From Pontibacter ruber (GTDB lineage Bacteria > Bacteroidota > Bacteroidia > Cytophagales > Hymenobacteraceae), in NCBI RefSeq assembly GCF_023630205.1, contig NZ_JALPRR010000002.1, forward strand, positions 426,899 through 490,898: a DNA stretch of 64,000 bases. Direction: 5' to 3'. Of this stretch, positions 8,240 through 17,826 are shown one piece after another. A program made the position numbers and the translations under genes. The notes beneath the pieces were generated by a model. That model did not search any database. It was given only the letters and a program-made list of their open reading frames with translations, and was not told the origin of the DNA. Position 1 is the stretch's first letter, and each line of letters starts with the position of its first letter.

Positions 8240-9673
8240 TTATTGTGCCAGTGAGCGAAGGTAGTTGTACACCAGGCGAACACCTGAACCGGTTGCCATT
8301 TTGCCGCGGTAAGAGTCTTCGCCGAGCAGGTATGCTGTACCCGCAATATCGAAGTGCACCCAAGGGTAGTTGGTAAAGCACTCCAGGAACTTACCTGCAG
8401 AGATAGCACCTGCTTCAGCACCACCAAGGTTTTTAATATCGGCAATATCAGACTCGATGTGCTTGCGGTACTCTTCCCAAAGCGGAAACTCCACAATGCG
8501 CTCGTGTACTTCTTCGCCAACTTTTTTCAAGGCACCCATCACTTCGTCTCCGGCATTGCTCATGGCTACCAGGCCTTCTTTGCCAATCGCACGGGCGGCA
8601 GCACCGGTCAGCGTAGCCATATCGATTACCAGTTCCGGGTGGTATTTCTGGGCAAAGCTCAGGGCGTCGGCAAGTATAAGCCGGCCCTCCGCATCGGTGT
8701 TCAGTACTTCCACGGTCATGCCGTTGTGCATGGTCAGTACGTCGCCGGGCGCGTAGGCTTTGCCACCAGGGCGGTTGTCGGTAGCTGGGATTAACGCGAT
8801 CACGTGCAGCGGCACGTTGTTTTTTGCCAGCGCATACATCACGCCGGTTACTGCTGCAGCACCCGCCATGTCCGATTTCATGTAGTCCATCGACTGCGGG
8901 GTTGGCTTCAGGCTCAGGCCGCCGGTGTCGTATACCACGCCTTTGCCCACCAGGATGTATGGCTTTTTGTTGGCAGCGCCTTTCGGGCTCCACTCCATAA
9001 TAGTGAAGGTAGGTGGCTCTTCGCTGCCCATGTTCACGGCAAGCAGTCCACCCATTTTCAGGGTCTGGATCTTGATCTCATCCAGCACCTCGGTTTTAAA
9101 ACCCGCTGTGCGGCCGATCTCTTCCAAATGCTCGCTGAACTGTGTGGCCGACTGGTTGTTGGGCGTTTCGTTCACCAGGTCACGCGTAAGGGTTACAGCG
9201 TCCAGCAGATTCTGCTGCTCCTGCACTGTTTGCTCACTCAGGCGCTCGCCTGTTAAAATTATTGTTTGAAGGGTGCTCGGTTTGGCATCCTTTGTTTTAT
9301 ACTTCTGGAACTGGTAGTTGCTCAGGTACAAACCTTCGGCCAAGTATAAACCGGCCTCTGTATCGGTTTTATCAACCAGTGCTACTTCTTTAATTTTATC
9401 CGCTTTGAGTTGCTTCAGCAGCGTATAGCCTGCCTGGCGCAAGGCTTCCTGATAAGCCGGACGCGTTTTTGCTGCCGGAGCTACCACAACGTATACATGG
9501 TGTGTGTAGCGGTTCAGCGCAATGATCTTTGTATCCTGCTCTGCCTGCTGTTTCACATAGCCGGCTTCCTCTGCCGAAAATTCTTCCAGCGAGGGCACCT
9601 GTTCTGCCTGCACGATCAAGACCAGATCACTATTTTTGCCTAATGTTGTGCTGTATTTAAGTTGTGTTGGCAT
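8240..9673 (-). CDS. pepA: Leucyl aminopeptidase (M17 family)
   Basis: Cytosolic, metal-dependent removal of N-terminal residues from peptides. The 477 residues consist of an N-terminal regulatory domain (1-150) and a C-terminal catalytic domain with the M17 signature NTDAEGRLILADAL. Metal and catalytic residues are in VGKGVVYDTGGLSLKP and MKSDMAGAAAV. It is the first gene on this minus-strand run. Confidence 0.95.
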   Translation of the reverse strand: MPTQLKYSTTLGKNSDLVLIVQAEQVPSLEEFSAEEAGYVKQQAEQDTKIIALNRYTHHVYVVVAPAAKTRPAYQEALRQAGYTLLKQLKADKIKEVALVDKTDTEAGLYLAEGLYLSNYQFQKYKTKDAKPSTLQTIILTGERLSEQTVQEQQNLLDAVTLTRDLVNETPNNQSATQFSEHLEEIGRTAGFKTEVLDEIKIQTLKMGGLLAVNMGSEEPPTFTIMEWSPKGAANKKPYILVGKGVVYDTGGLSLKPTPQSMDYMKSDMAGAAAVTGVMYALAKNNVPLHVIALIPATDNRPGGKAYAPGDVLTMHNGMTVEVLNTDAEGRLILADALSFAQKYHPELVIDMATLTGAAARAIGKEGLVAMSNAGDEVMGALKKVGEEVHERIVEFPLWEEYRKHIESDIADIKNLGGAEAGAISAGKFLECFTNYPWVHFDIAGTAYLLGEDSYRGKMATGSGVRLVYNYLRSLAQ

Positions 9674-9690
9674 CTTCCTTCGTATCTTTG
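9662..9690 (+). promoter_or_regulatory. Putative promoter reading toward rsmA
   Basis: An exact TAnnTTTG box (TATCTTTG, 9683-9690) lies 18 nt after a TTG (9662-9664) on the plus strand. This gives a leader of about 135 nt before rsmA. It overlaps the start of pepA on the other strand. Confidence 0.4.
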
Positions 9691-9831
9691 GGTTTGCAAT
9701 ATAGTAAGTATAAAACGTAATGCGAAAATCAGCGCGGGCAGTAAGCCTACGCCGGATTACGGATCATCAATAAGTATAACGGCTTTGGGCAGGAAAGTAT
9801 AGTTTTTAGCTTAAAGTATAAAACACATAAA

Positions 9832-10611
9832 GTGAGTAAAGTAAGTCCGAAAAAGCACCTGGGGCAGCACTTCCTGACCGATCAGAATATCGCCATAAAA
9901 ATTGTGGAGCAGCTTACGCAGCACCTGGGCTGGCACGATGTGCTGGAAATCGGCCCTGGCATGGGCGTGCTGACGCAGTACCTGTTGCAGCACCAGGAGT
10001 ACCAGACCACTGTGGTGGATATTGACCGGGAATCAATTGCTTACCTGAAGGAGCATTTCCCACAGCTCCAGGACCGCATTATTTCGGCTGACTTCCTGAG
10101 AACAGACCTGAGCAAGCTGTTCCCCGGTAAGTTTGCCGTAATCGGAAACTTTCCTTACAACATCTCCAGCCAGATATTTTTTAAAGTGCTGGAGCACCGC
10201 GACCGCATTCCGGAAGTAGTATGTATGATACAGAAGGAAGTGGCCGAGCGTTTGGCAGCGCCTCCGGGCTCTAAAACCTATGGCATTCTGAGCGTGCTGT
10301 TGCAGGCTTTTTATACGATAGAGTATAAATTCACGGTGCACGAGCATGTGTTTCACCCGCCTCCCAAGGTAAAGTCCGGTGTGATCCGGCTGCTGCGCAA
10401 CGACAGGGAGAGCCTGCCCTGCGACGAGAAGCTTTTCTTTTCAGTGGTGAAGCTTGCTTTCGGAACCCGCCGCAAAACGCTTCGTAATTCGCTCCGTACG
10501 TTTAACCTGCCGCCCGAAGTAAAGGCCCAGCCTGTGTTCGATAGGCGGGCAGAGCAGCTTTCGGTGCAGCAATTTATAGAACTAACCCAACTGATTGAGC
10601 AAAACAGTTAG
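9832..10611 (+). CDS. rsmA: 16S rRNA (adenine1518-N6/adenine1519-N6)-dimethyltransferase
   Basis: Dimethylates two adjacent adenines near the 3' end of 16S rRNA during small-subunit maturation. 259 residues, starting at a GTG ([20 protein letters not shown]). The SAM-binding motif is [11 protein letters not shown] and the catalytic motif is GNFPYNIS (usual N-L-P-Y, here F). mgtE follows after 2 nt. Confidence 0.96.
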   Translation: MSKVSPKKHLGQHFLTDQNIAIKIVEQLTQHLGWHDVLEIGPGMGVLTQYLLQHQEYQTTVVDIDRESIAYLKEHFPQLQDRIISADFLRTDLSKLFPGKFAVIGNFPYNISSQIFFKVLEHRDRIPEVVCMIQKEVAERLAAPPGSKTYGILSVLLQAFYTIEYKFTVHEHVFHPPPKVKSGVIRLLRNDRESLPCDEKLFFSVVKLAFGTRRKTLRNSLRTFNLPPEVKAQPVFDRRAEQLSVQQFIELTQLIEQNS

Positions 10612-10613
10612 CC

Positions 10614-11966
10614 ATGCAGGTAGAGATCACACGTGAATATATTGACCAGGTAGAGGAGGCCATCGAGCGTAAGGACACGGGATTTATCCTGGAGACCATG
10701 GCTGAAATGTATCCGGCAGATATCACCACGGTGCTGTATGAACTGGATACCATAGAATCGAAGTATGTGCTGGACCTGCTGCCTCCGGAAGTGGGTGCCG
10801 AGATACTCAGTGACCTTGACTACGACATCCGCAACGACTTTCTGAGCAACTTCACCAGCCAGGAAATAGCCCGTTATGTGAACCTGATGGATTCAGATGA
10901 CGCGGTGGATATTCTGAACGAGCTTTCGGTGCAGACGCGTGAGGAAGTGATCGCCCTAATTGACAACGAGGAGAAAGCTGCCGCCATCCTGGACCTGCTG
11001 CACTACGAAGAGGATTGTGCCGGCGGTTTGATGGCGAAGGAACTGATCAAAGTGAACCTGAACTGGCGCGTTCGGCAGTGTATCGAGGAGATACGCAGGC
11101 AGGCCGAAGATGTAGAGCGCATCTATACGGTGTATGTAGTGGATAATAAAGACATACTGGTAGGTCGTGTGAGTGTGAAAACACTGCTGCTTGCAAAGGA
11201 CGATAAGCTGGTAAAGGACATCTACAACCCGGATGTGATCTCAATTGAATCGTTCCGTGACGAGAGCGAGGTGGTGAGCGTCATGCAGAAGTATGACCTG
11301 GAGGCCATACCGGTTGTGAACATACAGGGCCGGTTGCTGGGCCGCATTACCATCGACGACGTGGTAGACGTAATGCAGGAGCAGGCAGAACTTAGCCGTC
11401 AGCTCATGACCGGTATTTCCGAGAATGTGGAAGAAGACGACAGTGTATTCCGTATCTCGCGTTCGCGTATTCCGTGGCTGGTAATTGGAATGGTGGGCGG
11501 CTTGTTGGCAGCCAAGTTTATGGGCCTGTTCGAGAGCGACATTGCCATACTTCCGGCGCTGGCGCTTTTTGTGCCGCTCATAACTGCAACTGGCGGCAAC
11601 GTGGGTATCCAGTCTTCATCCATCATCATCCAGACACTGTCCTCAAATGCCGTGGTATTCGAGAACTTTGCCCAGCGTATTTTTAAGCTGATCATGGTGG
11701 CGCTGCTGAATGCGCTGATTATTTCTACATTGGTGTTTGCCTTTACGTACCTGTTCTGGCACGACTTCAGACTGGCGATGGTGGTATCGTTGGCGTTGTT
11801 TTCAGTGGTTATGCTGGCATCGATGATGGGTACCCTTACCCCAATGCTCCTGGATAAAATCGGCATCAATCCGGCAGTTGCAGCAGGTCCTTTTATTACG
11901 ACCGCAAACGACCTGTTAGGACTGGCCATTTACTTTGGGGTGGCACATCTGCTGTATAACCTGTAA
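10614..11966 (+). CDS. mgtE: Magnesium transporter MgtE
   Basis: Mg2+ channel/transporter of the inner membrane, gated by cytosolic magnesium. 450 residues: an N-terminal acidic superhelical domain (about 20-130), two CBS domains (about 135-260) and five membrane helices (about 285-450). The pore helix motif PLITATGGNVGIQSS is typical. Only 2 nt separate it from rsmA, so the two share a message. Confidence 0.95.
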   Translation: MQVEITREYIDQVEEAIERKDTGFILETMAEMYPADITTVLYELDTIESKYVLDLLPPEVGAEILSDLDYDIRNDFLSNFTSQEIARYVNLMDSDDAVDILNELSVQTREEVIALIDNEEKAAAILDLLHYEEDCAGGLMAKELIKVNLNWRVRQCIEEIRRQAEDVERIYTVYVVDNKDILVGRVSVKTLLLAKDDKLVKDIYNPDVISIESFRDESEVVSVMQKYDLEAIPVVNIQGRLLGRITIDDVVDVMQEQAELSRQLMTGISENVEEDDSVFRISRSRIPWLVIGMVGGLLAAKFMGLFESDIAILPALALFVPLITATGGNVGIQSSSIIIQTLSSNAVVFENFAQRIFKLIMVALLNALIISTLVFAFTYLFWHDFRLAMVVSLALFSVVMLASMMGTLTPMLLDKIGINPAVAAGPFITTANDLLGLAIYFGVAHLLYNL

Positions 11967-12041
11967 AAGAATTACGAATTACATTTTCTTAAACAACTAT
12001 AGACATGTCTCATGTGTTGTTTTTCGTGTTTCGAGGTTACA

Positions 12042-12090
12042 TAACCTTCTAACTTTTTAACTCTCTAACCTTCTAACTCCCAAACTCTCT
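12042..12090. repeat. CTAACTT phrase repeat before the hydroxyacid dehydrogenase
   Basis: Repeats of the phrase (C)TTCTAAC / CTCTAAC / TTTTTAAC fill the stretch directly before the GTG start at 12098. Bases 12042-12064 are the exact reverse complement of 24436-24458, 23 nt, showing that this is a dispersed repeat. No gene lies in 11967-12097. Confidence 0.75.
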
Positions 12091-12097
12091 TACTGTT

Positions 12098-13057
12098 GTG
12101 ACTCATAAATCAGAACTCAAATCTTCCCAACCCCGTGTCCTGATCATCGACGAAGTACACCCGAGTATTTTCCCGATGCTGCAACGTATAGGCGTTGAGG
12201 CAGACTACAGGCCCGAAATAAAGCCGGAGGAAGTAAGAGAGGCGCTTAGCGGGTTCGATGGATTGATTGTGCGTAGCAAAATGCGCATTACGGCCGATAC
12301 CATTCAGCTGGCTGATAAGCTCAGATTCGTAGCAAGGGCAGGGGCAGGGCTGGACAATATTGACGCCGAGGCCCTGGAGGAGCGGGGGATCGCCTTGATA
12401 GGCGCAAACGAGGGCAACCGGCAGGCAGTAGGGGAGCATGCTTTGGGCATGCTACTGGCGCTTATGCGCAACATCGCCCGTGGCGACCGGCAGGTGCGCG
12501 ACAAAGTATGGCTGCGGGAAGAAAACCGCGGTGAAGAGATCAGTGGAAAAACAGTAGGCATCATTGGGTACGGGAACATGGGGCAAAGCTTTGCCCGGGT
12601 GCTGAGTGGGTTTGGCTGCCGCATACTGGCCTACGATCGTTTTGCTCCTGAAAAGGTTTCAGCTCCGGCCGAGCGGGTTTCCCTGGAGGAACTACAGGCC
12701 CAAGCCGATATCGTAAGCCTGCACATCCCATACCTTAAGGAGAACCGCGCCTTTGCAGGCGAGCCTTTTTTCCGGGCCTTCAAAAAACGTATCTGGTTCA
12801 TGAACACATCGAGGGGCGAAGTGGTGGACCAGCCTGCGCTGGTACAATGCCTGAAGGCCGGAATACTGAAAGGGGCGGCGCTGGATGTGCTGGAAAATGA
12901 GAAATTAAAGACACTCAGCGCACAGCAGCAGGCAGATTTTGACTACCTGGCAGCCTCCGAAAACGTAGTGCTCACACCGCACATTGCCGGCTGGACGCAC
13001 GAATCGTACGTAAAAATAAACGAGGTATTGGTAGATAAGATCAAACAGCTGATTTGA
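12098..13057 (+). CDS. D-isomer-specific 2-hydroxyacid dehydrogenase
   Basis: NAD-dependent oxidoreductase of the phosphoglycerate/lactate dehydrogenase superfamily; substrate not determinable. 319 residues from a GTG start. The Rossmann motif is GIIGYGNMGQSF; the catalytic Arg, Glu and His are seen in NTSRGEVVD, DVLENE and LTPHIAGWTHES. There is no C-terminal ACT domain, so it is shorter than long SerA forms. In Cytophagales it may serve as the serine pathway enzyme, but that is inference. No operon partner is close. Confidence 0.88.
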   Translation: MTHKSELKSSQPRVLIIDEVHPSIFPMLQRIGVEADYRPEIKPEEVREALSGFDGLIVRSKMRITADTIQLADKLRFVARAGAGLDNIDAEALEERGIALIGANEGNRQAVGEHALGMLLALMRNIARGDRQVRDKVWLREENRGEEISGKTVGIIGYGNMGQSFARVLSGFGCRILAYDRFAPEKVSAPAERVSLEELQAQADIVSLHIPYLKENRAFAGEPFFRAFKKRIWFMNTSRGEVVDQPALVQCLKAGILKGAALDVLENEKLKTLSAQQQADFDYLAASENVVLTPHIAGWTHESYVKINEVLVDKIKQLI

Positions 13058-13180
13058 AAAGTTGGGATCGTTCCTTTATAAGGATAACAGAACAAAAGGG
13101 CTTTTAGATGACGTTTATACTTTAACAGATCTATTTTACAGGCATTTCGGCGCGGCGATAAATAAGTGTTTCAAGTTCTG

Positions 13181-13207
13181 CTTGTATATAAAAAATTAGT
13201 ATATTTG
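13181..13207 (+). promoter_or_regulatory. Putative promoter of the greA leader
   Basis: An exact TAnnTTTG element, TATATTTG (13200-13207), with a TTG upstream (13182-13184, a short spacing of 15 nt). It would start a transcript near 13214, about 195 nt before the greA start. Confidence 0.5.
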
Positions 13208-13213
13208 CCTCAA

Positions 13214-13377
13214 CAGAAACCCAATGGGGGTAGCCCGGGTTGAACTAAAAACCAGAAATAAATGGCTGGGAAGGGGTAGCTGAACTAACTTGAAGAGCTG
13301 CCTATTAGAATAGACTAAATATATCATTTACATATTTGGCAAAAAGAACGGTTATGCACGCCATAACCGTTCTTTTT
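13214..13377 (+). ncRNA. greA leader / candidate attenuator RNA
   Basis: The proposed transcript of about 165 nt runs from the promoter at 13200 to a strong terminator at 13341-13377, and contains no recognisable gene. It carries a repeated phrase, GGGGTAGC then TGAACTAA, once with a 6-nt insert (13227-13248) and once without (13273-13288). A 19-codon ORF (13224-13283) is possible. The sequence CGGTT...CACG in the terminator arm (13349-13360) could instead pair with 13394-13404 just before the greA ATG. In E. coli the greA leader also ends early to give short RNAs (GraL). I do not recognise an Rfam family. Confidence 0.45.
13341..13377 (+). terminator. Intrinsic terminator 31 nt upstream of greA
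   Basis: A perfect 16-bp stem (13341-13356 with 13362-13377) with loop CACGC, ending in TTTTT and followed by more T-rich sequence. Its place between a promoter and the greA start makes it a terminator for a short RNA or an attenuator for greA. Confidence 0.85.
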
Positions 13378-13408
13378 GTTTTTGTGTTTTAAACGTGAGA
13401 ACCGAATT

Positions 13409-13882
13409 ATGAGCAATCTTTCTTATTACACTGCAGAAGGCTTACAGAAGCTGAAAGACGAACTGGCAGAGCTCAAAACAAAAGGCCGTGCCGAAGTAGC
13501 ACGCCAACTGGCCGAGGCACGCGACAAAGGCGACCTAAGCGAGAACGCTGAATACGACGCTGCCAAAGATGCGCAGGGACACCTGGAACTGAAGATCGCC
13601 AAACTGGAAGAGATCGTAGGTAACGCCCGCCTGATCGATGAATCGAACCTTGACATGAGCAAGGCGTTGATCCTTTCGAAGGTGAAGATCAAAAACCTTA
13701 AGAACAATATGGTAGTAGACTATACTTTGGTGGCAGAAGAAGAGGCAGACCTGGCTTCAGGCAAGATCTCTGTTAAGTCGCCAATCGGTAAAGGGCTGCT
13801 GGGTAAATCCGTAGGTGATGTTGCCGAGATCACAGTTCCTGCCGGTAAAATTCAGTTCGAGATCCTGGAAATAAGTCGCTAA
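13409..13882 (+). CDS. greA: Transcription elongation factor GreA
   Basis: Rescues backtracked RNA polymerase by stimulating cleavage of the transcript 3' end. With the start at 13409 (MSNLSYYTAEGLQKLKDEL) it has 157 residues, the normal size. The N-terminal coiled coil ends in the acidic tip GDLSENAEYD, with Asp42 and Glu45 as the catalytic acids; the C-terminal FKBP-like domain contains LLGKSVGDVAEI. An extension to 13376 would read out of the terminator and is rejected. The HIT gene follows after 3 nt. Confidence 0.96.
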   Translation: MSNLSYYTAEGLQKLKDELAELKTKGRAEVARQLAEARDKGDLSENAEYDAAKDAQGHLELKIAKLEEIVGNARLIDESNLDMSKALILSKVKIKNLKNNMVVDYTLVAEEEADLASGKISVKSPIGKGLLGKSVGDVAEITVPAGKIQFEILEISR

Positions 13883-13885
13883 ACT

Positions 13886-14287
13886 ATGCAAGAAGCTTCG
13901 ATATTCACAAAGATTGTAAAAGGAGAGATCCCGGCTTATAAAATAGCAGAGGACAATCGTTTCCTGGCTTTCCTGGATGTGTTTCCTACAACCAAGGGCC
14001 ACACGCTGGTAATACCGAAGCAGCAGATCGACTATATTTTCGACCTGGATGATGAACTGTACCTGGGCCTGATGGAGTTCGCCAAAAAAGTAGCCAAAGC
14101 TGTTGAAAAAGCAGTACCCTGCAAGCGTATCGGTATAGCTGTGGTTGGCCTGGAGGTGCCGCACGCACACGTACACCTGATACCGCTCAATAGCATGCAG
14201 GACATGAACTTCGCTAACAAACAGCAATTCAGCAAAGAAGAAATGGAGGAGGTAGCCGAAAAGATCCGCATGGAATACCACGGCTAA
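13886..14287 (+). CDS. HIT-family nucleotide hydrolase/transferase
   Basis: 133 residues of the HinT-like branch of the HIT family, which hydrolyses adenosine phosphoramidates and related nucleotides. The histidine triad HAHVH is at 93-97, preceded by GLEVP. The gene is 3 nt downstream of greA and surely co-transcribed; this pairing is common in Bacteroidota. It ends at the strong terminator 14305-14366. Confidence 0.93.
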   Translation: MQEASIFTKIVKGEIPAYKIAEDNRFLAFLDVFPTTKGHTLVIPKQQIDYIFDLDDELYLGLMEFAKKVAKAVEKAVPCKRIGIAVVGLEVPHAHVHLIPLNSMQDMNFANKQQFSKEEMEEVAEKIRMEYHG

Positions 14288-14304
14288 GCTATCTTACAAA
14301 GTAT

Positions 14305-14366
14305 AAGTATAAAAAAGAAGCGGGGCAGCTAAATCAGTTTAGCTGCCCCGCTTCTTTTTTATACTT
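14305..14366. terminator. 29-bp bidirectional terminator between HIT gene and mlaD
   Basis: A perfect 29-bp stem (14305-14333 with 14338-14366) with loop TCAG. It separates the convergent HIT gene and mlaD. The outermost six pairs are AAGTAT/ATACTT, the word that is over-represented across the window. Confidence 0.92.
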
Positions 14367-14369
14367 TAA

Positions 14370-15395
14370 TTACTGCTGTTTGGTCGTGTCGGGTTGCTGG
14401 GGCTGGCTTTTCAGTTGCTCCTGCTTCTTGGTCTCTTCCTTCTCCTGCTTTTTAAAGTATCCTCTCAGCAGGAAATTGCTCTGCAGCGCTTCCATGTTCT
14501 GGTCAAACTTCTGGGTACTGGTCTCCAGGTTCTGCATGGTGCCTTTAAGCTGGCGGGCAAACTCTTCGTCGGCCAGCAGCACGCCTACTGCATTGTTGTT
14601 GTTGTTCAGTTTGGCGCTGGTGGCGTTCAGGTTGTTGGTTAGCTCGGCAGCCGAGGTTGTCGCCTGTTTTAGTTGTGCCATAGAAGTACGCAGTTCGCTG
14701 TAAACCGTGGTATCGGTCAGCAATTCATTGGCAAGCGCCCCTTCTGTATTCAATTTCGAAGTGAAGTTGGTGAGTGCGTTGGATGCACGTACCGTATTCT
14801 GGGAGGCCTGCTGCAGGTTGGCTACCATTGCCCTGAAGTTATTTGCCAGCATGGAGTCTGTAAGTATGGCACCTACGGTTCCTTCGCCCTGCACTACTTT
14901 CGCGCTTAGTACTTTGAAGTCGTCGGTAATAGCTGCCAGGTTTTTGTTGTTCCGCTGCAGGGTCTCCATCATATCGTCGGTGTTCAAAGGGCTCACCGAT
15001 TTGATAATGTCCCCATCTTCAACAGGGGCCGCTTTCTGCGAGCCGCCGTCTATCACAATATTTTTGTTCCCGATAAAGCTCTCGGAGCTGATGCGGGCCA
15101 CGGCATCCTTGCGGATATACTCCTGCACACGCTCTTCTATGTTCATCGTGATCTCGACCTGCGAATCGCCGAGAAGTCTTATGTTTTTGATGGTGCCGAT
15201 CTTCACGCCTGAAAACCAGACATTGTTCCCGGTTTTAAGGCCAGCGACATCATTAAAAACAGCCCGCACTGCGATGCTCTCAATGAACCGCTTCTGCTGG
15301 CCGCCCAATGTAAAAATACCGGCTATCAGAATTACAATGGCCAGAAATACAAATATCCCAACTATAATGGAGCGTTTATTATCAGATGTACTCAT
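14370..15395 (-). CDS. mlaD: MCE-domain lipid transport protein
   Basis: Periplasmic substrate-binding part of a phospholipid ABC transporter, anchored in the inner membrane. 341 residues: one membrane helix (about 9-30), an MCE domain (about 38-120) and a long helical C-terminal part rich in Asn/Gln/Thr (130-310), ending in a Gln/Lys-rich tail. It is longer than E. coli MlaD (about 180), like MCE proteins of Bacteroidota. It starts directly after mlaF. Confidence 0.9.
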   Translation of the reverse strand: MSTSDNKRSIIVGIFVFLAIVILIAGIFTLGGQQKRFIESIAVRAVFNDVAGLKTGNNVWFSGVKIGTIKNIRLLGDSQVEITMNIEERVQEYIRKDAVARISSESFIGNKNIVIDGGSQKAAPVEDGDIIKSVSPLNTDDMMETLQRNNKNLAAITDDFKVLSAKVVQGEGTVGAILTDSMLANNFRAMVANLQQASQNTVRASNALTNFTSKLNTEGALANELLTDTTVYSELRTSMAQLKQATTSAAELTNNLNATSAKLNNNNNAVGVLLADEEFARQLKGTMQNLETSTQKFDQNMEALQSNFLLRGYFKKQEKEETKKQEQLKSQPQQPDTTKQQ

Positions 15396-16169
15396 CTAGT
15401 CTATAAAGTTGTAGTTGTAAAATGCTTTAACGCGTTCGTCATTCGTATCGAACACTTCGTCAAACGTACCTTGTCGCTGAAACTGCCCGTCCAGCAGCAT
15501 CACCACACGGTCGCCTACGGCTTTGGCGCAGGTCAGGTCGTGCGTAATGATGATGGAAGATGTGTTAAACCGGCGCTGTACCTCGTTTATCAGCCTGTTG
15601 ATCTCGATACTGGTAATTGGGTCAAGGCCTGCAGTTGGCTCGTCGTAGAGCATGATCTCCGGTTTCAGGATCAGCGTACGGGCGATACCGATACGTTTCC
15701 TCTGTCCGCCGGATAGCTCGGAAGGCATCTGGTTCATCGCCTGAGAAAGCCCTACAGCCTCCAGTACCACACTTATGATCCGGTCCCGGTCTTTCTGAGT
15801 AAGGTCTTTGGCATGGCGGATTAGCGGGAACTCCAGGTTCTCTTTCACCGTCATACTATCGTAAAGGGCACTGTTCTGGAAAGAGAAGCCGATCTTCAGG
15901 CGCAGGGCGTCGAGTTCTTTAGGCGTGAGTCTGTCTACTTCCTCTCCCAGCACGTTCACGTATCCTTCGTCTGGTTTTAACAGGCCGGATATGATCTTGA
16001 TCAACACAGACTTGCCCGTGCCCGAACGGCCCAGCACCACCAGGTTTTCGCCCTGGTACAGGTCCAGGTCCACGCCTTTCAGTACCTCAAAATCATCGAA
16101 CGCTTTTTTCAGCCCTCTGATCTCGATAACCTTTCTACTTCTGTCTATTCTCGGGTTAATTTCTTTCAT
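15396..16169 (-). CDS. mlaF: Phospholipid ABC transporter ATPase
   Basis: ATPase of the MlaFED-type lipid transporter. 257 residues with Walker A GRSGTGKSVL, signature LSGGQRKRIGIART, Walker B IMLYDEPTAG and the switch histidine in IIITHD. It lies between mlaE (6 nt upstream) and mlaD, in one operon. No mlaB or mlaC is in the cluster. Confidence 0.94.
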   Translation of the reverse strand: MKEINPRIDRSRKVIEIRGLKKAFDDFEVLKGVDLDLYQGENLVVLGRSGTGKSVLIKIISGLLKPDEGYVNVLGEEVDRLTPKELDALRLKIGFSFQNSALYDSMTVKENLEFPLIRHAKDLTQKDRDRIISVVLEAVGLSQAMNQMPSELSGGQRKRIGIARTLILKPEIMLYDEPTAGLDPITSIEINRLINEVQRRFNTSSIIITHDLTCAKAVGDRVVMLLDGQFQRQGTFDEVFDTNDERVKAFYNYNFID

Positions 16170-16175
16170 AGCCTG

Positions 16176-16994
16176 TTAGAACGAACGTAAGGCGTTAATA
16201 ACCTGCATAATCAGCAGTTCTTCGATAAAGATCAGGAACATAGCCGTTACCACGGACGAGTTGGCGGCCTTGCCCACACCTTCTGTCCCTTTAGAGGAGT
16301 TGTAGCCTTTGTAGCAACCCACCATGCCAATGGTAAAACCAAATATCACGGACTTAACGGACGAGGCTGCAAGATCCAGGAAGGTGATGGCTTCGAACAC
16401 CTGGTAAAAGAAAGTGGTAAGCGACGTCTGCTCGTTCTGGCGGATGTTCAGATAACCTCCCAGCAGCGATACCAGTGTGGTGTACATGGTAAGGGCCGGG
16501 ATCATGAGGGTGGAAGCCAGCACCCGGCTCACAACCAGGAACTTGTACGGGTTGGTGGCCGAAACTTCCATGGCATCGATCTGTTCGGTTACGCGCATTG
16601 AGCCCAGCTCGGCTCCAATGCCTGAGGCTACACGACCAGCCGCAATCAGGGCAGTTACCAAAGGGCCAATCGCCCGGATGATCGCCACGGAGATCAGGGC
16701 AGGCAGCAGGGCTGCAGCGCCGAAATCAGCCAACGACGGGCGCGACTGGTTGGTAAATACGATACCGATGATAAAGCCAGTAAGAGAAATAAGCGGGAGC
16801 GACCGAACCCCGATCTCATAACACTGATTGATGATCTCCTTTAACTCGTAAGGAGGGAACCACAGTTCCTTAAAAAATCGGGCTATAAAAGCGTAGACAT
16901 CGCCTAGTTCCAGAAAAATTCTGTCCAGCCTTTTGGATACAACATATCTGCGGCGCGAGCGTGTACTTTCTGTATTCTTATTGCTTAAATCCAT
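16176..16994 (-). CDS. mlaE: Phospholipid ABC transporter permease
   Basis: Inner-membrane permease of the MCE/Mla system, 272 residues. About the first 45 residues are cytosolic and basic; five to six membrane segments follow. The family block AALLPALISVAIIRAIGPLV and the GAELGSMRVTEQIDAM motif are present. It is the first gene of mlaE-mlaF-mlaD. The 234 bp upstream (16995-17228) shows no gene. Confidence 0.93.
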   Translation of the reverse strand: MDLSNKNTESTRSRRRYVVSKRLDRIFLELGDVYAFIARFFKELWFPPYELKEIINQCYEIGVRSLPLISLTGFIIGIVFTNQSRPSLADFGAAALLPALISVAIIRAIGPLVTALIAAGRVASGIGAELGSMRVTEQIDAMEVSATNPYKFLVVSRVLASTLMIPALTMYTTLVSLLGGYLNIRQNEQTSLTTFFYQVFEAITFLDLAASSVKSVIFGFTIGMVGCYKGYNSSKGTEGVGKAANSSVVTAMFLIFIEELLIMQVINALRSF

Positions 16995-17228
16995 TTCGAC
17001 GGGCTGAAATCCGGTTACACTTCAACTTTAACCGGCAGCAGGAAAATCCATTGTTAAATTTACCTCATCATACGGCTTTCAGGAAGGTTCAGGTTATTGC
17101 AGCTACCTTTCTTTACCTTTTCTAAGGCGTACGAAAAGTCAAAGGTAATAATTGTAAGAGTATTTCACAGACCCAAAGCACGGAAGCTTTAAATTACTGC
17201 AGGTACAAAGTGCCCTAGCTGATTTTTC

Positions 17229-17801
17229 TTACTTGATAATCAGTCTGTCCGGATTGTCGGTCAGGAAGCCTTTCCAGGATTTACCCCCCTGTTTGGCGTT
17301 GTTACCTTTCTGGTAATGGTGGCAAAGGGCTACACCCAGGGCGTCGGTCGCGTCAAAAAGCTTCGGATCGGGCTGAATTTTCAGGATCTGGGCCAGCATG
17401 CTGGCCACCTGCTCCTTAGAGGCGTTACCGTTGCCTGTAACCGATTGCTTTACTTTTTTAGGCGCATACTCTACGTATGGGATGTCGCGGGACAGGGCAG
17501 CGGCAATGGCTACCCCCTGGGCGCGGCCCAGTTTCAGCATACTTTGCACGTTCACGCCAAAGAAAGGCGACTCGATGGCCAGCTCGTCGGGCAGGTACTC
17601 GTCGATGAGCTGTATCATGCGGTCAAAAATTTTCTTTAACTTGATGGCGTGGTTGGAGTAACTTTTCAGGTGGATAACGCCATATTGGATCACTTGCACC
17701 TTAGAACCAGTAACTTCGATAAGACCATAGCCCATAACCTGCGTGCCGGGGTCTATACCAAGTATTAATTTATTAGGCGGAAGTGCGGAAGTGAAAACCA
17801 T
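17229..17801 (-). CDS. ruvC: Holliday junction resolvase RuvC
   Basis: Cuts Holliday junctions with RuvAB during recombination repair. 190 residues. The acidic active-site residues are in [21 protein letters not shown] and [13 protein letters not shown]. It starts 25 nt from the divergent plus-strand envelope operon. Confidence 0.95.
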   Translation of the reverse strand: MVFTSALPPNKLILGIDPGTQVMGYGLIEVTGSKVQVIQYGVIHLKSYSNHAIKLKKIFDRMIQLIDEYLPDELAIESPFFGVNVQSMLKLGRAQGVAIAAALSRDIPYVEYAPKKVKQSVTGNGNASKEQVASMLAQILKIQPDPKLFDATDALGVALCHHYQKGNNAKQGGKSWKGFLTDNPDRLIIK

Positions 17802-17826
17802 AAGGCTACAAAATTAAGACAATATC

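Noticed and set aside
13214..13377. greA leader as 6S RNA, SRP RNA or a known riboswitch
   Set aside because: I could not fit a long bulged 6S-like helix, the SRP core or any known aptamer motif.
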